From: Candidatus Cloacimonadota bacterium
GTDB taxonomy: Bacteria > Cloacimonadota > Cloacimonadia > Cloacimonadales > TCS61
Assembly: GCA_016927675.1 (NCBI GenBank)
Contig: JAFGMF010000093.1
Location: 1-6,156, forward strand
Length of the DNA stretch: 6,156 nt
Direction: 5' to 3'
Below, one piece after another: positions 1 to 5,796 of this stretch (its first letter is position 1; each line of letters begins with the position of its first letter). Under the pieces are notes generated by a model that searched no databases, was not told the origin of the DNA, and saw only the letters and a list, made by a program, of their open reading frames with translations. The translations under genes and the position numbers were made by a program.

Positions 1-69
1 CAATGACCATCAGTCCCTGCTAGTGCTTCCAAACCGGTAGATGGTAATGCTTAGTATCTAAATTATCCA

Positions 70-98
70 GAAAAAAAGCGCTCACGATCATGAGCGCT
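70..98 (-). terminator. Rho-independent terminator of the 128..1240 porin gene
   Basis: A perfect 8-bp inverted repeat, AGCGCTCA (77..84) and TGAGCGCT (91..98), flanks a 6-nt loop. Read on the minus strand it is followed directly by a run of seven U from the A tract at 71..77. It begins about 30 nt beyond the stop codon of the porin-like gene, the right place to end its transcript. The plus-strand side (CTTATTTTG after 98) is only weakly T-rich, so it is mainly a minus-strand terminator. Confidence 0.88.
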
Positions 99-127
99 CT
101 TATTTTGTATAGATAAGTGAAAATTAA

Positions 128-1240
128 TTAAAAATCGATCTGAAGTTTTGTTCCGGCATAAATCCTGGAACCCTGTACATTGCCGGCAAGATCTTCCAGA
201 TCGTCGAAAATACCGATTTCCGGGACAACTTTTACATATTCATTAAGAGTATATTTAAGCTGAACGAATGCACTTATGGCTTCGTCATTATCATCGATGC
301 CATCAAGTTTAGCAGAGAAGTAACCTGCTCCGCCAGTAAATTCCATTTTTTCGGAATACAGATAGCTGATTTGACCATAACCGCCAAATGTTTCTATGTT
401 GATTACTTCCTGTTTGATTTCATCCCAACCGGCATTTCCGGCAACTGAGGTTGCCATGCCGTAATCGGCGATGTTCTGTCCGTAATTGATCTGCCCGACA
501 AATTTAATCTTCTCCTCGGCGTATGTAATCGTTAACGCTGCAGCGTAAGCGGAGATCAATTCGTCACTGTTAACCATGATCGTTGGAGTGCTGGTGGAAT
601 CAGCCGGGTCAAAATCCGGATTAGCAGCTTCCCACCAGGCAATGTCTTCATTATATTGAGAGATATTGAATCCGAAAGTGGGATGCAGATTAACATTATC
701 GATCTTTAATTCATAACCGATATTGATCTTGGGAACAAGGGCATCTACATATTCACTGTATCCTGCCGGTGCAATTTTGGATGGTTCCATCAGCATCAGA
801 TAAGGACCGTTTTTGAACGAGAATTTAATCATTGGGTGACGTCCGTCATAGAAAGCGCCATAGCCGATCAGACAATCGTCCAGACCGGAATGGATCGAAG
901 TAGCCTGGCAGGCGATATCACCGAAACCGGTATAGGTCTGCCCGACGAGCAGAGAAAATTTTCCGAAATCATATTCTCCATAAAGTTTTCTCAGGCAGGC
1001 AGTTCCATTTTTGAAACCGAATTCCACATTGGCTTTGAAATTGTAATTCTTCCAATTGGCACCAAGGCGGGAATTAGAATAAAGGTCGTAGTGCATTTCA
1101 GTGCGCTGTTCTCCTCCGGTATAATCTTCATCAAGATTCACGTACCAGAGGCCCACCCTGGCGCTGCCGTAAAAATCTACCTGAGCAGCTGCAGCGGTGA
1201 GCAGAAAAAACAATGAAAATATCAACGCAGTTCTTTTCAT
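128..1240 (-). CDS. Porin-like outer-membrane beta-barrel protein (370 aa)
   Basis: Probable outer-membrane barrel; substrate unknown and no gene name recognised. The N-terminus MKRTALIFSLFFLLTAAAA is a Sec signal peptide with likely cleavage after Ala19, leaving QVDFYGSARVGLWY. The mature part is made of alternating aromatic/hydrophobic strands with Gly/Asn/Asp turns (for example 'YNFKANVEFGFKNG', 'INYGQN', 'GGYGQISYLY', 'GGAGYFSAKL'). It ends in LQIDF, the terminal Phe expected for BAM-assembled barrels. The frame is open to a Met at 1306, but that would put 22 charged and aromatic residues before the signal peptide; the start at 1240 has AAGGAG 7 nt upstream, so I chose it. Cysteines at 82, 111 and 123 are unusual for a porin. 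A terminator follows the gene, and the terminator of the upstream barrel gene precedes it, so it is probably its own transcription unit. Barrel class confident, function not. Confidence 0.85.
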   Translation of the reverse strand: MKRTALIFSLFFLLTAAAAQVDFYGSARVGLWYVNLDEDYTGGEQRTEMHYDLYSNSRLGANWKNYNFKANVEFGFKNGTACLRKLYGEYDFGKFSLLVGQTYTGFGDIACQATSIHSGLDDCLIGYGAFYDGRHPMIKFSFKNGPYLMLMEPSKIAPAGYSEYVDALVPKINIGYELKIDNVNLHPTFGFNISQYNEDIAWWEAANPDFDPADSTSTPTIMVNSDELISAYAAALTITYAEEKIKFVGQINYGQNIADYGMATSVAGNAGWDEIKQEVINIETFGGYGQISYLYSEKMEFTGGAGYFSAKLDGIDDNDEAISAFVQLKYTLNEYVKVVPEIGIFDDLEDLAGNVQGSRIYAGTKLQIDF

Positions 1241-1247
1241 AAAATAT

Positions 1248-1253
1248 CTCCTT
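1248..1253 (-). promoter_or_regulatory. Shine-Dalgarno AAGGAG fixing the porin start at 1240
   Basis: Minus-strand AAGGAG lies 7 nt before the ATG at 1240. It decides the start against the in-frame ATG at 1306, whose extra 22 residues do not belong to a signal peptide. A TTGACA hexamer at 1301..1306 and a TATAGG at 1271..1276 lie upstream, but their 24-nt spacing is too long for a standard promoter, so I do not call one. Confidence 0.75.
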
Positions 1254-1348
1254 AATTGAATTTCAGACTTCCTATACAGAAATGTAAACCAAAATTTATA
1301 TGTCAATCAGTTTTTACAGGCAGCTTTCTACTTACTTTGAATTGTGAT

Positions 1349-1384
1349 AAAAAAAGCTCCGGTTTTATAAAAAAAACCGAAGCT
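1349..1384 (-). terminator. Rho-independent terminator of the 1405..2583 barrel gene
   Basis: Two 12-nt arms, 1355..1366 and 1373..1384, form a stem around a 6-nt loop. The single non-Watson-Crick position (1359 with 1380) is a G-U wobble in the minus-strand RNA but an A-C mismatch in the plus-strand RNA. Read on the minus strand the stem is followed by about seven U (A tract 1349..1355). It starts 20 nt past the stop codon at 1405 and separates the two porin-like genes. If transcription reads through from the recR operon, it would end that message too. Confidence 0.92.
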
Positions 1385-1404
1385 CGAAATCAATGTTTTA
1401 AAAT

Positions 1405-2583
1405 TTAGAATTTGTATTGAATTCTGGAAGAAAGTTCGTACACACTGTCTGAATCGTCATAGAAATCTTCGTTAGGCATGGCATAAGCGCCTACCAGATC
1501 AAATGTGAGAGGCTGGTAGATTTTCCAGCAGATACCAAGATCTGCTTCCATTCCAAGATTGGTTTCTTCGTTGGCATTTTCTTCTACTGTGTTCAGATAT
1601 CCGAAAGCTGCTTTCAGTTTAAGATCTTCTTTGATCGGGTATTCTCCGGTAAGGATGAAATTCATTGCGCCCATTGCACCATTTCCGGGACCATTCCAAC
1701 CAATCTGCTGACCGTCGTGAATTCCGCGTCCGTAGATTTCCAGACCGTTGAAGTTATATTCAAGGATCGTGTTAAACACTGAGGTTGATTCAGAATCTTC
1801 ACCATCATCACCGCTTACGTACAGAACTTCAAAACCTAATTTGAAATCTTTCGCATATTTAATCTTCAGATTTACTCCATAACCACCGTTGGTTATTTCG
1901 TCATCAGCCCGATATTCATCTGCTAAAGTATAACTTCCATAATTGTAAATAGCCTGAAGGTCAAAAATTAAATCATTCATCTGATAAACGAAATAAGGCA
2001 TGAACCAGATATCGTACCAATCTCCGCCCATCTGACGTCTTAAAATATTTTCGATCCCGAAATTTTTACCGTAATAATTCAGGAAGAACAGATCATCATC
2101 ATCATCTTCCGTATAATCACCTTCATAAATCTTACCGGTTCCAAACTGTACTTTACCGAAATCGAAATTCTTGGCGAACATAAAAGCGGCAAAATCTGCA
2201 CCCATAACCAGCGAGTTATGATCTTCAAATCTCTGCAGACCGACTGTAATATCTACGCCCGAATTGGGGCAGATAAAATTGAGGTAAGCATGTTTAGTCT
2301 CAACGTTGATACCATCGGTATCCAAATCACCGCCTGTTGATTCTTTTCCCCATTTTACATCACCAACTTCAACCTGCCAGACAGCTTTCAGCTTTTCGCT
2401 GAAGGCACCGATGAATGACATTCTCAAGCGGGAATCGATATAACTGTGAGTCGGTGCATCTTCACCGAAATAATTGTACATGGCAGTTCTGGTACGGAGA
2501 ACACCTTTGGTTGAAAATGTGGTCTCAGCAGCCAAGTATAAACCCAAAGTCAATAATAAAACTAATACTAATGCTTTTTTCAT
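1405..2583 (-). CDS. Outer-membrane beta-barrel (porin-like) protein, 392 aa
   Basis: Probable outer-membrane barrel of unknown substrate. Residues 1-19 (MKKALVLVLLLTLGLYLAA) are a signal peptide. The mature protein alternates amphipathic strands and Asp/Gly-rich turns or loops, for example 'SRLRMSFIGAFSEKLKAVWQVEVG', 'VDITVGLQRF', 'LKIKYAKDFKLGFEVLY', 'LKLKAAFGYL'. It ends in IQYKF, with the terminal Phe used for BAM recognition. Early residues (TKGVLRTRTAMYNYF, then SRLRMSF) resemble the first strands of alginate- or phosphate-type porins, a resemblance in pattern only. Acidic loops are marked, including five Asp at 160-164 encoded by five GAT codons. The start has GAGAGGAG 6 nt upstream. 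It lies 85 bp after the lipoprotein gene with no terminator between, so it may be read from the recR operon or from its own promoter. I see no close sequence similarity to the neighbouring 370-aa barrel. Confidence 0.85.
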   Translation of the reverse strand: MKKALVLVLLLTLGLYLAAETTFSTKGVLRTRTAMYNYFGEDAPTHSYIDSRLRMSFIGAFSEKLKAVWQVEVGDVKWGKESTGGDLDTDGINVETKHAYLNFICPNSGVDITVGLQRFEDHNSLVMGADFAAFMFAKNFDFGKVQFGTGKIYEGDYTEDDDDDLFFLNYYGKNFGIENILRRQMGGDWYDIWFMPYFVYQMNDLIFDLQAIYNYGSYTLADEYRADDEITNGGYGVNLKIKYAKDFKLGFEVLYVSGDDGEDSESTSVFNTILEYNFNGLEIYGRGIHDGQQIGWNGPGNGAMGAMNFILTGEYPIKEDLKLKAAFGYLNTVEENANEETNLGMEADLGICWKIYQPLTFDLVGAYAMPNEDFYDDSDSVYELSSRIQYKF

Positions 2584-2589
2584 TAGTCA

Positions 2590-2640
2590 CTCCTCTCATA
2601 TTTTTGGGAACATGCCTAATTCACTCAATTGTCATGTCAA
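2590..2640 (-). promoter_or_regulatory. Candidate promoter and Shine-Dalgarno of the 392-aa barrel gene
   Basis: The minus strand shows an exact TTGACA (2635..2640), a 16-nt spacer and a poor -10-like TAGGCA (2613..2618, three of six matches to TATAAT), then AGGAG at 2590..2594, 6 nt before the ATG. The Shine-Dalgarno is convincing. The promoter is weak, and the consensus used by this organism's main sigma factor is unknown. Confidence 0.35.
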
Positions 2641-2668
2641 GCAATAATTTTCGTCAACAATCCGGGGT

Positions 2669-3955
2669 TTACGATCTGATGATGGTAATAAATCTGATTT
2701 CCGGTAATTCCGTAAAGGGATTGCCGTTAGGATCAGTTCCCGTTAATGATAACATATATGAAGAATAGTTTCCCAGGTTGTTGACAGGTTCGAAAAGATA
2801 TTTCTCTGAATTTCCCTGAAGGATTTTCAGGGGAATCACAGCACCTGTTTCCACTGCCGTCAGAGTAAAATCAACCTGATCAAGCAAGATTATCTCTGAG
2901 AAAAGTAATTCAATCTGCGGTTTAATTTCTGCTACTGTTTCTCCGTTCCGAGGGCTGGATCTCAACAATTCAGGTTTGAGAGTATCCTGACGGGTGACCC
3001 CTTTGAAACGAATTTCTTTTTCTTCAGTCAAATTACCTTTTAAATCCAGGAAATTCCTGATTTTAAGAGCATAAACAAGAGTATCCTGCACGTCAGTCAA
3101 TATCGATAACCGATCATCAATAAGTGAATATGCCTGCCAGGGCAGCTCAAGTTCAAGTGAGTCTGCAGTCATTAGAAAGAAGCTTCCATGATCTGAGACA
3201 GGTTCAGTGAAGATGACATTAATCTGATTATTGCTGAGCGTCTGAACTTGTGATAGGTCAGCCTTAACGGTATCCTGGTAGGCAAGATGAACAATAAGTG
3301 AAGTAAATTCAGCCTGCGGGACAATTTCTTTCCAGAACGGTTCAATGCTGTAATCATATCGATCGTTTTCATTTTTGTCTATATATACTTCCAAAAGATG
3401 ATTTTGTTCGTTGAGATTATTCAGTTCAAAATACATTTCCGGTACGATTTTTTGAAAAACAAGTACCGTATCGGCAGAGAGTAATTTTATCATCTTTTCT
3501 GCTCTGATATCATCTGGAGATTCACAGGTAAACTCTCCCGAAATTCGCTGCTGGTTCAGGCGTCCGCTGGAAAATATAAATGTATAATCCTGAACAAGCG
3601 GATTGTCGTGCTCACCTTTTATCCGGGTTGAGAAGGAAAAAAAGTAATTTGTCTCCTGCAGAAGTTCTTCAAAAATTTTTACTTGCAGCTCTGTACCATC
3701 CCAGATAAATTTTTTATTCAGGACAGGCGGATAAATATACAGTCCTGCAGCCAGGGTATTTCTGTCCATCGGTTTGGAAAACGTAAATTCCGGATTCGAA
3801 TTGCTGATATCACTGAACTCTTCGGGATTAACCGCGACTATTTCGGGTTTTAGCAGATCTTTATCACCTCCGGTCGGAGCTTTTTTGTGCCCGCATGAGT
3901 TGCAGAGAACAAGCATTAAGGATATAATGATAATAAATAATAGACGTTGAATCAT
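2669..3955 (-). CDS. Outer-membrane lipoprotein with SbsA/Big_5-type Ig-like repeats (428 aa)
   Basis: Exported lipoprotein of unknown role. Residues 1-20 are a strongly hydrophobic signal (LLFIIIISLMLVLC) and Cys21 is the likely lipidated residue. The lipobox LCNSC is untypical because position -3 is Cys instead of Leu. Next comes the linker GHKKAPTGGDKDLLKP, a form common at the start of Ig-like lipoproteins in the FCB group. I see three Ig-like (Big_5/SbsA-type) segments: about 36-131 (KPEIVAVNPEEF ... FTFSKPMD ... YTFIFSSG), about 235-320 (INVIFTEPVSDHGS ... EIRFKGV) and about 328-425 (PELLRSSPRNGE ... IELLFSEIILLD ... EIRFITI). A middle region (about 136-230) carries YIDKNENDRYDY at 191-202, an Asp/Asn-rich loop that may bind calcium. 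The ATG overlaps the recR stop by 4 nt (ATGA) and has only a weak upstream purine run, suggesting coupled translation. The repeats may support adhesion or cell-surface architecture; that is inference. Confidence 0.85.
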   Translation of the reverse strand: MIQRLLFIIIISLMLVLCNSCGHKKAPTGGDKDLLKPEIVAVNPEEFSDISNSNPEFTFSKPMDRNTLAAGLYIYPPVLNKKFIWDGTELQVKIFEELLQETNYFFSFSTRIKGEHDNPLVQDYTFIFSSGRLNQQRISGEFTCESPDDIRAEKMIKLLSADTVLVFQKIVPEMYFELNNLNEQNHLLEVYIDKNENDRYDYSIEPFWKEIVPQAEFTSLIVHLAYQDTVKADLSQVQTLSNNQINVIFTEPVSDHGSFFLMTADSLELELPWQAYSLIDDRLSILTDVQDTLVYALKIRNFLDLKGNLTEEKEIRFKGVTRQDTLKPELLRSSPRNGETVAEIKPQIELLFSEIILLDQVDFTLTAVETGAVIPLKILQGNSEKYLFEPVNNLGNYSSYMLSLTGTDPNGNPFTELPEIRFITIIRS

Positions 3956-4554
3956 TCTTTTACCGAATATCTTCTCTTGAAAGCATTTTCAAGAGTCAAA
4001 GAACTTGTATATTCGATATCACCGCCGAAGGGTAAACCTGTGGCAAGCCTGGTTATCTTCTCCACCAGATTTTCAAGTTCAGTTGCCAGAAAAGACATGG
4101 TACTTTCACCCTCGGCAGAAGGATTCAAAGCGAGGATTATCTCTCTGATCTTTTCCCGGTTGATATAATTTTTTAATTTTGGAAAATAAATATCATCCGG
4201 ACCAATCCCATCTAGAGGTGAAAGCAATTTCCCCAGCACAAAATATTTCCCCTTGAATACACCAGTTTCTTCTATCAGAAATACATCCTGGCTGTGTTCA
4301 ACGATACAGATAACCTGAGATTGCCTGTTTTCATCACTGCAGAAAATACAAGGTTCAGTGTCCGTAAGCATATTACAGACGGAACATTTGTGATAATTCT
4401 CAACAGTCTGTCTGATGGATTCTGCCAGAGCAAGAGCTTCTTCTTTATCTTTATCCAGTAAATGTATTGCCATACGCCTGGCAGACTTTGTTCCGACTCC
4501 GGGCAGTTTTTTCAGATTATGAATCAGATCTGCCAGATAACCTTGAAAAATCAT
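3952..4554 (-). CDS. recR: Recombination mediator protein RecR (200 aa)
   Basis: RecR works with RecF and/or RecO in the cytoplasm to load RecA onto SSB-coated single-stranded DNA at gaps. All parts are present at normal family length: a helix-hairpin-helix DNA-binding segment (LPGVGTKSARRMAIHLL, 17-33); a C4 zinc finger with Cys57, Cys60, Cys69 and Cys72; a Toprim domain from about 80 to 175 containing VEHSQD (85-90) and SPLDGIGPDD (112-121); and the C-terminal signature LATGLPFGGDIEYTSSLTLENA (from 170). The family more often has VEEP where this protein has VEHS. Its ATG shares one base with the ybaB stop (TGATG) and I see no Shine-Dalgarno, so it is probably translated by ribosomes finishing ybaB. 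The stop overlaps the start of the next gene. ybaB-recR adjacency is very widely conserved and supports the call. Confidence 0.97.
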   Translation of the reverse strand: MIFQGYLADLIHNLKKLPGVGTKSARRMAIHLLDKDKEEALALAESIRQTVENYHKCSVCNMLTDTEPCIFCSDENRQSQVICIVEHSQDVFLIEETGVFKGKYFVLGKLLSPLDGIGPDDIYFPKLKNYINREKIREIILALNPSAEGESTMSFLATELENLVEKITRLATGLPFGGDIEYTSSLTLENAFKRRYSVKE

Positions 4555-4880
4555 CAGAACAGGCCGGGAATTTTCATTCCGCCGGTAAACTTACTCATTT
4601 CATCTTCGGTTGTTTTCTGGATCTTATTCTGAGCTTCATTCAATGCTGCCACAATAAGATCTTCCAGCATTTCAACATCGTCCGGATCAATAACTTCCGG
4701 ATCTATTTTCACAGATAACACCTGGTTTTTACCATTAATTTGCACTTTGATCATTCCGCCACCGGAACTTCCTTCCACAATCAGATTTGCCAGCTCTTCC
4801 TGTGCTTTGGCCAGATCATCCTGCATTTTCTTGGCCTGTTTCATTAAATCCTGCATACCTTTTTTCCCGCCTGGAAACAT
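4554..4880 (-). CDS. ybaB: YbaB/EbfC family nucleoid-associated protein (108 aa)
   Basis: Small cytoplasmic DNA-binding protein; family members form tweezer-like dimers that bridge DNA and act as nucleoid-associated proteins. The sequence fits along its whole length: N-terminal amphipathic helix (MQDLMKQAKKMQDDLAKAQEELANL, from 9), the GSSGGGMIKVQINGKNQVLSVKIDPEVI strand core (38-64), DPDDVEMLEDLIVAALNEAQNKI (65-87) and a Gly/Met/Pro-rich tail (KFTGGMKIPGLF) typical of the family. It starts behind a strong AGGAGG and ends inside the recR start codon. It lies 52 bp after rsmI, where many bacteria have dnaX instead. It probably sets the translation level of recR and, through it, the lipoprotein. 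Confidence 0.95.
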   Translation of the reverse strand: MFPGGKKGMQDLMKQAKKMQDDLAKAQEELANLIVEGSSGGGMIKVQINGKNQVLSVKIDPEVIDPDDVEMLEDLIVAALNEAQNKIQKTTEDEMSKFTGGMKIPGLF

Positions 4881-4884
4881 CTTT

Positions 4885-4890
4885 CCTCCT
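4885..4890 (-). promoter_or_regulatory. Strong Shine-Dalgarno AGGAGG for ybaB
   Basis: Minus-strand GAGGAGGAAAG directly precedes the ybaB ATG at 4880, with AGGAGG 4 nt upstream of it. It is the strongest ribosome binding site in the operon, and recR and the lipoprotein gene, which lack clear sites of their own, may depend on it. The 52-bp rsmI-ybaB gap also contains nine U in the minus-strand RNA (A tract at 4910..4918), but no stem precedes it, so it is not a terminator. Confidence 0.8.
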
Positions 4891-4932
4891 CTCAGTGCTT
4901 ATTTTTCAAAAAAAAATTACTTCATCTGACAG

Positions 4933-5772
4933 TCAAATATTTTCCCCGTTTTTTAATTTCAGGATCAGATCATATATATGACTCTTAGAATATCCCGATT
5001 GAAGAGAAATTCCCATGGCCAGATCACGGGTTGAAATATTCTGATCAAGTTTAGCTTTGATCATACCTATCAGCTCTGATTCATCGATTAAGATATTCTT
5101 TTTACCTTCGATAACAAGCACAAATTCTCCCTTCATTTTGATCAACTCAGGTTTTTGAACCAGAGTGAGCAGATCGGAGCGATACCAGGTTTCGTAAAGT
5201 TTACTCAATTCCCGGGCAATTACTATTCTCCGATTGCCGAACTTCTCCAGAAGCAAATTCAGGGTCTGTAATAATCGGTGAGGTGCTTCATAAAAGATCA
5301 GAGTAGCTTCTTCTTCTGCAATCCGGGACAGCAGATTGTCGCATTCCAAAGATTTCTCTGGCAGAAAGCCAAAGAAGCTGAACCGATCGGCAGAGAAACC
5401 TGATCCGATCAAAGCGGGGATCAAGGCAGTTGCTCCCGGAAGAACTTCAACAGCAAGATTCTCCCTGATGGCATTTGTGACTATTAAAGCTGCAGGATCT
5501 GATATTCCCGGTGTACCCGCATCAGTTATCAAAGCAATCTGTTTCCCGGTTTTCAGAAATTCAATTAACTGCTGAACTCGCGATTTTTCATTGAACTTAT
5601 GATAGCTCAAAAGTTTATTTTTTATCTCGTAATGCTGAAGCAGTTTCCCTGAAGTTCTGGTATCTTCACAGGCGATCAGAGATACTTTTTTTAAAATCTC
5701 TACAGCACGATAGGTTATGTCTGACAAATTTCCGATCGGTGTAGGAACAACGTATAATTTTCCATTTTCCAT
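4933..5772 (-). CDS. rsmI: 16S rRNA (cytidine1402-2'-O)-methyltransferase RsmI (279 aa)
   Basis: RsmI uses S-adenosylmethionine to 2'-O-methylate C1402 in the decoding centre of 16S rRNA, working after RsmH in known cases. Numbered from the chosen Met: LYVVPTPIGNLSDIT (6-20), CEDTRTSG (35-42), the SAM-site loop DAGTPGISDP (84-93), LPGATALIPALIGSG (111-125), FGFLPEK (134-140), FYEAPHRL (160-167) and the KGEFVLVIEG strand (214-223), then a C-terminal helix-turn-helix-like segment (ISTRDLAMGISLQSGYSKSHIYDLI, from 246). These are the RsmI/tetrapyrrole-methylase fold landmarks in order. LPGAT where proteobacterial enzymes have LPGP is the form I associate with Bacteroidetes and relatives. The frame also has a Met at 5796, adding MTVFFLKN. 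I prefer 5772 because family members start just before LYVV and a TATGAT -10-like hexamer at 5814..5819 would leave almost no leader for 5796. Neither start has a good Shine-Dalgarno. First gene of the operon as seen here. Confidence 0.95.
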   Translation of the reverse strand: MENGKLYVVPTPIGNLSDITYRAVEILKKVSLIACEDTRTSGKLLQHYEIKNKLLSYHKFNEKSRVQQLIEFLKTGKQIALITDAGTPGISDPAALIVTNAIRENLAVEVLPGATALIPALIGSGFSADRFSFFGFLPEKSLECDNLLSRIAEEEATLIFYEAPHRLLQTLNLLLEKFGNRRIVIARELSKLYETWYRSDLLTLVQKPELIKMKGEFVLVIEGKKNILIDESELIGMIKAKLDQNISTRDLAMGISLQSGYSKSHIYDLILKLKNGENI

Positions 5773-5796
5773 ATTCTTTAGAAAGAATACTGTCAT

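Noticed and set aside
1..69. Short open stretches at the left edge on both strands (such as a 15-residue run ending in KPVDGNA before a stop at about 52)
   Set aside because: Too short, with an in-frame stop immediately before it at positions 4-6 and no other support.
836..1216. A 126-codon plus-strand reading frame
   Set aside because: It lies wholly opposite the 370-aa barrel gene, begins with GTG without a Shine-Dalgarno, and its product lacks any coherent domain. It is a shadow of the minus-strand gene.
1271..1306. TTGACA (1301..1306) and TATAGG (1271..1276) as a promoter for the 370-aa barrel gene
   Set aside because: The spacing is 24 nt, well outside the usual 16-18. The alternative TTTACA/TGAAAT pair at 17 nt would place the transcript start inside the Shine-Dalgarno.
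2415..2768. A 117-codon plus-strand reading frame spanning the gap between the barrel and lipoprotein genes
   Set aside because: It overlaps both real genes antisense, has no ribosome binding site, and its translation looks random.
4910..4918. A9 tract (U9 in minus RNA) between rsmI and ybaB as a terminator
   Set aside because: There is no preceding stem-loop, only a short TGACTGTCA palindrome with a one-base loop that cannot fold.
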